Assembly: GCA_002085205.1 (NCBI GenBank)
Contig: NATF01000044.1
Span: forward strand, 1 to 8,774
Direction of reading: 5' to 3'
DNA: 8,774 nt
Source: Candidatus Cloacimonas sp. 4484_275
GTDB lineage: Bacteria; Cloacimonadota; Cloacimonadia; Cloacimonadales; TCS61
Part shown: positions 6,201 through 8,774 of the stretch, piece by piece
How positions within the stretch are numbered: position 1 is the first letter of the stretch
How the letters are laid out: each line of letters starts with the position of its first letter
Notes under the pieces: model-generated
Told to the model about the DNA's origin: nothing
Databases searched by the model: none
What the model saw: only the letters and a program-made list of their open reading frames with translations
Position numbers and translations under genes: made by a program

Positions 6201-7096
6201 TAAATCTGGATTATGATCTCGTAGAAGATTTGGATAAAAATCAGCAGATTTACAACGATATAATTCTTAAAGTAAATAACGCTTTTGAAGAGAGCAACAA
6301 TATTTACAAAAAAGCTCAAGAACGTCTCAAACACGGAGACGAACTTCCATACGGCGTTCGCAAAATGGTCAAAGTTTACATTGCCAAAAAGAGAAAAATT
6401 CAAGTTGGCGATAAAATGGCGGGAAGACACGGAAATAAAGGCGTGATTTCCCGAATCAGTCCGATTGAAGATATGCCGTTTATGGAAGACGGAACTCCCG
6501 TGGACATTATTCTGAATCCGCTTGGCGTTCCTTCCCGAATGAATATTGGTCAGATAATGGAAACTCATTTGGGAATGGCGGCTAAGATTTTGGGATTTCA
6601 TGCGGAAACGCCTGTTTTTGACGGTGCAACTCTCGACGATATCGTAAATGAGTTAAAAGCCGCCGGTTTGCCGGAAGACGGAAAACAAGTTCTGTACGAC
6701 GGAAAAACCGGAGAAAGGTTTGAAGAAAGAGTTACCGTCGGAATTATGTATATGCTCAAATTGAATCATCTTGTTGCCGACAAAATGCACGCTCGTTCCA
6801 CCGGACCGTATTCACTTATTACTCAGCAACCTTTGGGCGGAAAAGCTCAACACGGCGGTCAAAGATTGGGAGAAATGGAAGTTTGGGCTTTGGAGGCTTA
6901 CGGAGCTTCCCGACTGTTGGAAGAAATGCTTACGATCAAATCCGACGATGTTGACGGACGAACAAATGCTTTTAAAGCTATTACCAACGGACAGAACCCG
7001 CCCAAACCGGGAACTCCCGAATCTTTCAATGTTTTGGTCAGCGAGTTAAAATCGCTTTGTTTTGATATCGAGTTTATTTCTGAAAAGGAATCATAA
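3257..7096 (+). CDS. rpoB: DNA-directed RNA polymerase subunit beta
   Basis: Beta forms one side of the RNA polymerase main channel and contributes to the active site and the rifampicin pocket. The frame is unbroken, 1279 residues from the first ATG. Landmarks in order: GTFIINGAERVIISQLHRSPGV (protrusion, near 160), LSQFMEQTNPLTAITHKRR to SALGPGGL (rifampicin region, about 475-500), RICPIETPEGPNIGL, DANRALMGSNMQRQAVPL, GYNYEDAI (E778, D779), GDKMAGRHGNKG (1051-1062) and KMHARSTGPYS. The C-terminus has GGQRLGEMEVWALEAYGA. Residues about 900-1025 form a charged, helical insert like the beta insertion of E. coli. The ATG at 3257 has no ribosome binding site. A TTG at 3305, with AAGGAG at 3290-3295, gives MKIKSYSRIRKKA and fits the usual N-terminus better, making 1263 residues. 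The position equivalent to E. coli D516 is Glu (E480). Confidence 0.97.
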   Translation: MQSEKNVLKINKEYELLKIKSYSRIRKKADKAGIPFVKVPNLLAMQVDSYNDFLQKDVHPNKRENKGLHAILSSVFPIIDHKELYRLEYIDYTVFKEKYSTEECIERNLSYQVPIKARMRLTVYDEEILKETGEKRVKTSIEQDVFLGEIPLITKQGTFIINGAERVIISQLHRSPGVYFLDSVHPSGKVLYSAKLIPYNGSWLEFNMDINDTMFVLIDKRRKLPVTVLLRSVGLSTNQELREYFYGKEEIEVSEALERHLFEDVFDTETGEVIFEAATLIDEEVQEKLTDAGIKKVSVIATESEITRKILENTIAKDQTTNQEEAVKKIYTLIRPGEEPSYEAAMDLFNRMFFNERRYNLGEVGRYKLNTRLGLDVDLSTNILTKEDLLAIVSKLIAVYKDEDKVDDIDHLANRRIRTIGELLSEQYNIGLTRVARTAVERMSIANPDEITIHDLINSNALIAVVQSFFLTGQLSQFMEQTNPLTAITHKRRLSALGPGGLTRERAGFEVRDVHYSHYGRICPIETPEGPNIGLISSPAMFARINKFGFLETPYIKIVNGVITKEVEHLSPDQEENYVIAQANVNYNKNLKITDKLVFARHKGEFLQVKPEEVQYMDVSPQQIVSVSASLIPFLEHDDANRALMGSNMQRQAVPLISPEVPLVGTGMEKTVALNSGVVATAPFDGIVSKVTSTYIDVERENPDDSVLDIGFANRIYLKKFARSNQDTSVNQRPVVKKGDRVKKGQLISDGPAIVNNRLALGRNMLVAFMPWYGYNYEDAIILSERVAREDMLTSIYIEEHEVLVRNMKNGKEELAYDIPNVPTKSLRNLDKTGIIRVGSVVKAGDIIVGKITPKNVDIDPSPEENLMRALFGDRAGDFTNSSLKAKPGMEGVVIDVKVFSRLENIDEFEEEERKKETLARLKQEKNDRNSKIYEFLKNQLSKYLLGEIAKNIVDQKTNMFFIPSGKKITKADLKKINFKRLNLDYDLVEDLDKNQQIYNDIILKVNNAFEESNNIYKKAQERLKHGDELPYGVRKMVKVYIAKKRKIQVGDKMAGRHGNKGVISRISPIEDMPFMEDGTPVDIILNPLGVPSRMNIGQIMETHLGMAAKILGFHAETPVFDGATLDDIVNELKAAGLPEDGKQVLYDGKTGERFEERVTVGIMYMLKLNHLVADKMHARSTGPYSLITQQPLGGKAQHGGQRLGEMEVWALEAYGASRLLEEMLTIKSDDVDGRTNAFKAITNGQNPPKPGTPESFNVLVSELKSLCFDIEFISEKES
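3290..3295 (+). promoter_or_regulatory. Ribosome binding site pointing to a TTG start of rpoB at 3305
   Basis: AAGGAG lies 9 bases before an in-frame TTG (3305-3307). The upstream ATG at 3257 is preceded by T-rich sequence without purine motif. RpoB proteins usually begin only a few residues before the (S)Y(S/T)xxxR segment, which starts here three codons after the TTG. An ATG at 3297 is only one base from the motif, is out of frame, and is closed after three codons. Spacing is slightly long, so the first ATG cannot be excluded. Confidence 0.5.
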
Positions 7097-7136
7097 AAGG
7101 AAACGATAGATTTTCCTAAAAACGGAGGATTTCTAA

Positions 7137-8162
7137 GTGATTAGAGAAATAAAGAAAACTCTCAAGATTGAAAATTATGATAAAGTGAGAATAAAAATAG
7201 CTTCTCCCGAAGCTATCCGACAATGGTCGCACGGAGAAGTCATTAAACCTGATACTTTGAATTACAGAACTTTGAAACCGGAAAAAGGCGGTTTGTTCTG
7301 CGAGAGAATTTTCGGTCCCGAAAAAGATTACGAATGTAGTTGCGGAAAATATAAGAAGAAAAGATTTGAAGGTCAGGTTTGTGATCGTTGCGGTGTGGAA
7401 ATTATTTCTTCACGCGCTCGTCGTTCCCGAATGGGACACATAGAACTTGCCGTTCCCATCGCGCACATTTGGTTCGTGAAAAGTCTTCCCAGCGTTATCG
7501 GAACTCTTCTCGACATGACGGTGAAAAAACTGGAAAGGATTCTTTATTACGAATCGTACATTGTTCTTGATCCCGGTGACAGCGATTACGAAAAAGGCGA
7601 TTTAATCGATGTGGACGAATATTATGAAATTCGGGAAAGAGTCGGTGAAGGTTTTGAAGCGGAAATGGGTGCGGAAGCAATCCGAATTATGCTTTCAAGA
7701 TTGAACTTGGAAGACGAGTCGATGAATCTGCGCACCATTATCAAAATGGAAACTTCCGCTCAGAAAAAACAAAAAGCCATCAAAAAATTGAAAATAGTCG
7801 ATGCTTTCAGAAAATCCGACAACAAACCGGAATGGATGATTTTGGAAGTTCTTCCGGTGCTTCCGCCCACTTTGCGTCCGTTGGTTCAATTGGAAGGCGG
7901 AAGATTTGCCACTGCCGATTTTAACGAGTTGTACAGACGAGTTATCACTCGTAATAATCGTTTGCGCGGTCTTATTGATATTAATGCACCCGAAGTTATT
8001 TTGAGAAACGAAAAAAGAATGTTGCAAGAAGCCGTTGATGCGCTCATTGATAACACCAGAAAATCACGTCCGGTGAAAGGCAGAGGCAACAGACCGCTGA
8101 AATCGTTGGCTGATCAATTGAAAGGTAAAACGGGTAGTAAATCCGAAATTGAAACTGCATGA
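7137..8162 (+). CDS. rpoC: DNA-directed RNA polymerase subunit beta', N-terminal part (frame broken at about 8134)
   Basis: Beta' carries the catalytic Mg of RNA polymerase. The start is GTG at 7137, with GGAGG at 7124-7128 eight bases before it and 40 bases after rpoB. Residues 1-333 are a normal N-terminus: KIASPEAIRQWSHGEVIKP, NYRTLKPEKGGLFCERIFGP, the zinc site (C67, C69, C82, C85), RMGHIELAVPIAHIWFVKS, the clamp helices region, KPEWMILEVLPVLPP, LYRRVITRNNRL and RPLKSLADQLKGKTG. The family then continues with RFRQNLLGKRVDYSGRSVI, but here the frame reads SKSEIETA and stops. Translation resumes in another frame with VVNPKLKLHECGLP, so about 59 bases are missing near 8134. Identity is certain; the break is probably a sequence error or assembly deletion. 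Confidence 0.95.
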   Translation: MIREIKKTLKIENYDKVRIKIASPEAIRQWSHGEVIKPDTLNYRTLKPEKGGLFCERIFGPEKDYECSCGKYKKKRFEGQVCDRCGVEIISSRARRSRMGHIELAVPIAHIWFVKSLPSVIGTLLDMTVKKLERILYYESYIVLDPGDSDYEKGDLIDVDEYYEIRERVGEGFEAEMGAEAIRIMLSRLNLEDESMNLRTIIKMETSAQKKQKAIKKLKIVDAFRKSDNKPEWMILEVLPVLPPTLRPLVQLEGGRFATADFNELYRRVITRNNRLRGLIDINAPEVILRNEKRMLQEAVDALIDNTRKSRPVKGRGNRPLKSLADQLKGKTGSKSEIETA

Positions 8163-8774
8163 ATGCGGATTGCCGAAAGAAATGGCTCTGGAACTTTTCA
8201 AGCCTTTTATCATTGAAAAACTGGAAAAAATGGGAGAAGCGGAAAAGGCAAAAACCGCCAAACGAATAATAGAAAAGCAGAAACCGAAAATTTGGGAAAT
8301 TTTGGAAGAAATTATTCAAAATTATCCGGTGATGTTGAACAGAGCGCCGACTCTTCATAAACACGGTATTCAAGCTTTTCTGCCAATTTTGACGGAAAGC
8401 AAAGCCATTGAAATTCATCCGCTTGTCGGAAAATTGGCAATGGCAACCAACCAAGATATTGTTCTGGGGAATTATTATTTAACTGTTTTGAAGGAAAAAG
8501 ATCCTCCGGCTGAGGATAAAATCAGATACTTCAGTTCGCCGGAAGAAGTGATAATCGCTTACGAACAGGATGATTTCACCCACAGATGCAAAAAATCCGA
8601 TTTGGATAAAAACGGTTTGAATATTCATTCTTGGATAAAAGTGTTGATAGGTGATAAACTTATCACTACCACGGTCGGAAGAGTGATTTTCAATCAGATT
8701 TTACCGCCGGAAATTCCTTTCAAAAACGAAACTTTTACCAAAGGAAAATTGAATGATTTGGCGATGGAATGTTT
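8134..8774 (+). pseudogene. rpoC: RNA polymerase beta', continuation in a shifted frame, lacking the catalytic loop; runs off the window
   Basis: From 8134 an open frame runs to the window end (213 codons). It reads VVNPKLKLHECGLPKEMALE, LFKPFIIEKLEK, then NYPVMLNRAPTLHKHGIQAF, LPILTESKAIEIHPLV, then GKLAMATNQDIVLGNYYLT, the FSSPEEVIIAY segment and TTTVGRVIFNQILPPEIPF, all clear RpoC sequence. After IHPLV (about 8427) the family has CTAFNADFDGDQMAVHVPL, with the three Mg-binding aspartates, then an EAQ.E helix up to PANG. Here about 42 residues are absent in frame and the text jumps to GKLAMATNQD. As written the enzyme could not catalyse. The real rpoC of the organism must contain both missing blocks. 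Confidence 0.92.

Noticed and set aside
7098..7117. Inverted repeat AGGAAA/TTTCCT between rpoB and rpoC
   Set aside because: It is only 6 AT-rich pairs around an 8-base loop; too weak to call a terminator or operator.
8100..8165. Programmed frameshifting in rpoC (also considered for rplK and rplJ)
   Set aside because: A one-base slip would not restore the proteins, because 19 to 40 conserved residues are physically missing at each join. No slippery heptamer with a downstream pseudoknot was seen.
1260..8774. Introns, inteins or inserted elements breaking the genes
   Set aside because: The breaks show missing sequence, not extra sequence; there is nothing inserted at any junction.

Overview
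The window is a piece of a bacterial chromosome carrying the classic translation/transcription cluster in one direction: 3' end of tuf, rpmG, tRNA-Trp(CCA), secE, nusG, rplK, rplA, rplJ, rplL, rpoB and the first part of rpoC. All genes are on the + strand, gaps are 70 bases or less, and no mobile element, CRISPR array or foreign cargo is visible. The DNA is AT-rich (about 40% G+C by eye), and GAA, AAA and TTG codons predominate. A long helical insert in the C-terminal half of RpoB, Shine-Dalgarno motifs of the GGAGG/AAGGAG type and the style of the RpoB/RpoC proteins point to a Gram-negative lineage outside the Proteobacteria. Something in or near the Fibrobacteres-Chlorobi-Bacteroidetes side, for example Cloacimonadota, is my guess only, with low confidence.

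Layout: 1-273 EF-Tu C-terminus; 300-407 ribosomal protein L33; 416-491 tRNA-Trp; 527-718 SecE; 725-1246 NusG; 1260-1561 L11 (broken); 1604-2305 L1; 2315-2786 L10 (broken); 2813-3187 L7/L12; a 69-base gap with a strong hairpin; 3257 (or 3305) to 7096 RpoB; 7137 to the window end RpoC (broken). Together these make stalk and L1-arm proteins of the large ribosomal subunit, the SecE translocon subunit, the elongation factor NusG and the two large RNA polymerase subunits, so the cluster couples ribosome, export and polymerase supply.

The notable signal is not a new system but a repeated anomaly. rplK, rplJ, rpmG, rpoC (twice) and probably tuf each lack an internal block of family-conserved sequence, roughly 13 to 130 bases, while the sequence on both sides aligns well with the family. 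Three of these junctions, and probably the tuf one, shift the frame; two keep it. One removes the RpoC segment that should hold the catalytic NADFDGD motif. These proteins are essential, and rpoB, rplA, rplL, nusG and secE are intact. The simplest reading is therefore loss of sequence during assembly, gap closing or amplification, not real gene decay.

Smaller points are a 13-bp hairpin between rplL and rpoB (attenuator or processing-site candidate), a likely TTG start for rpoB, the lack of room for a classical L10 leader before rplJ, and a shift in Glu codon choice in the tuf end. No convincing promoter was found; transcription probably enters from upstream of the window.
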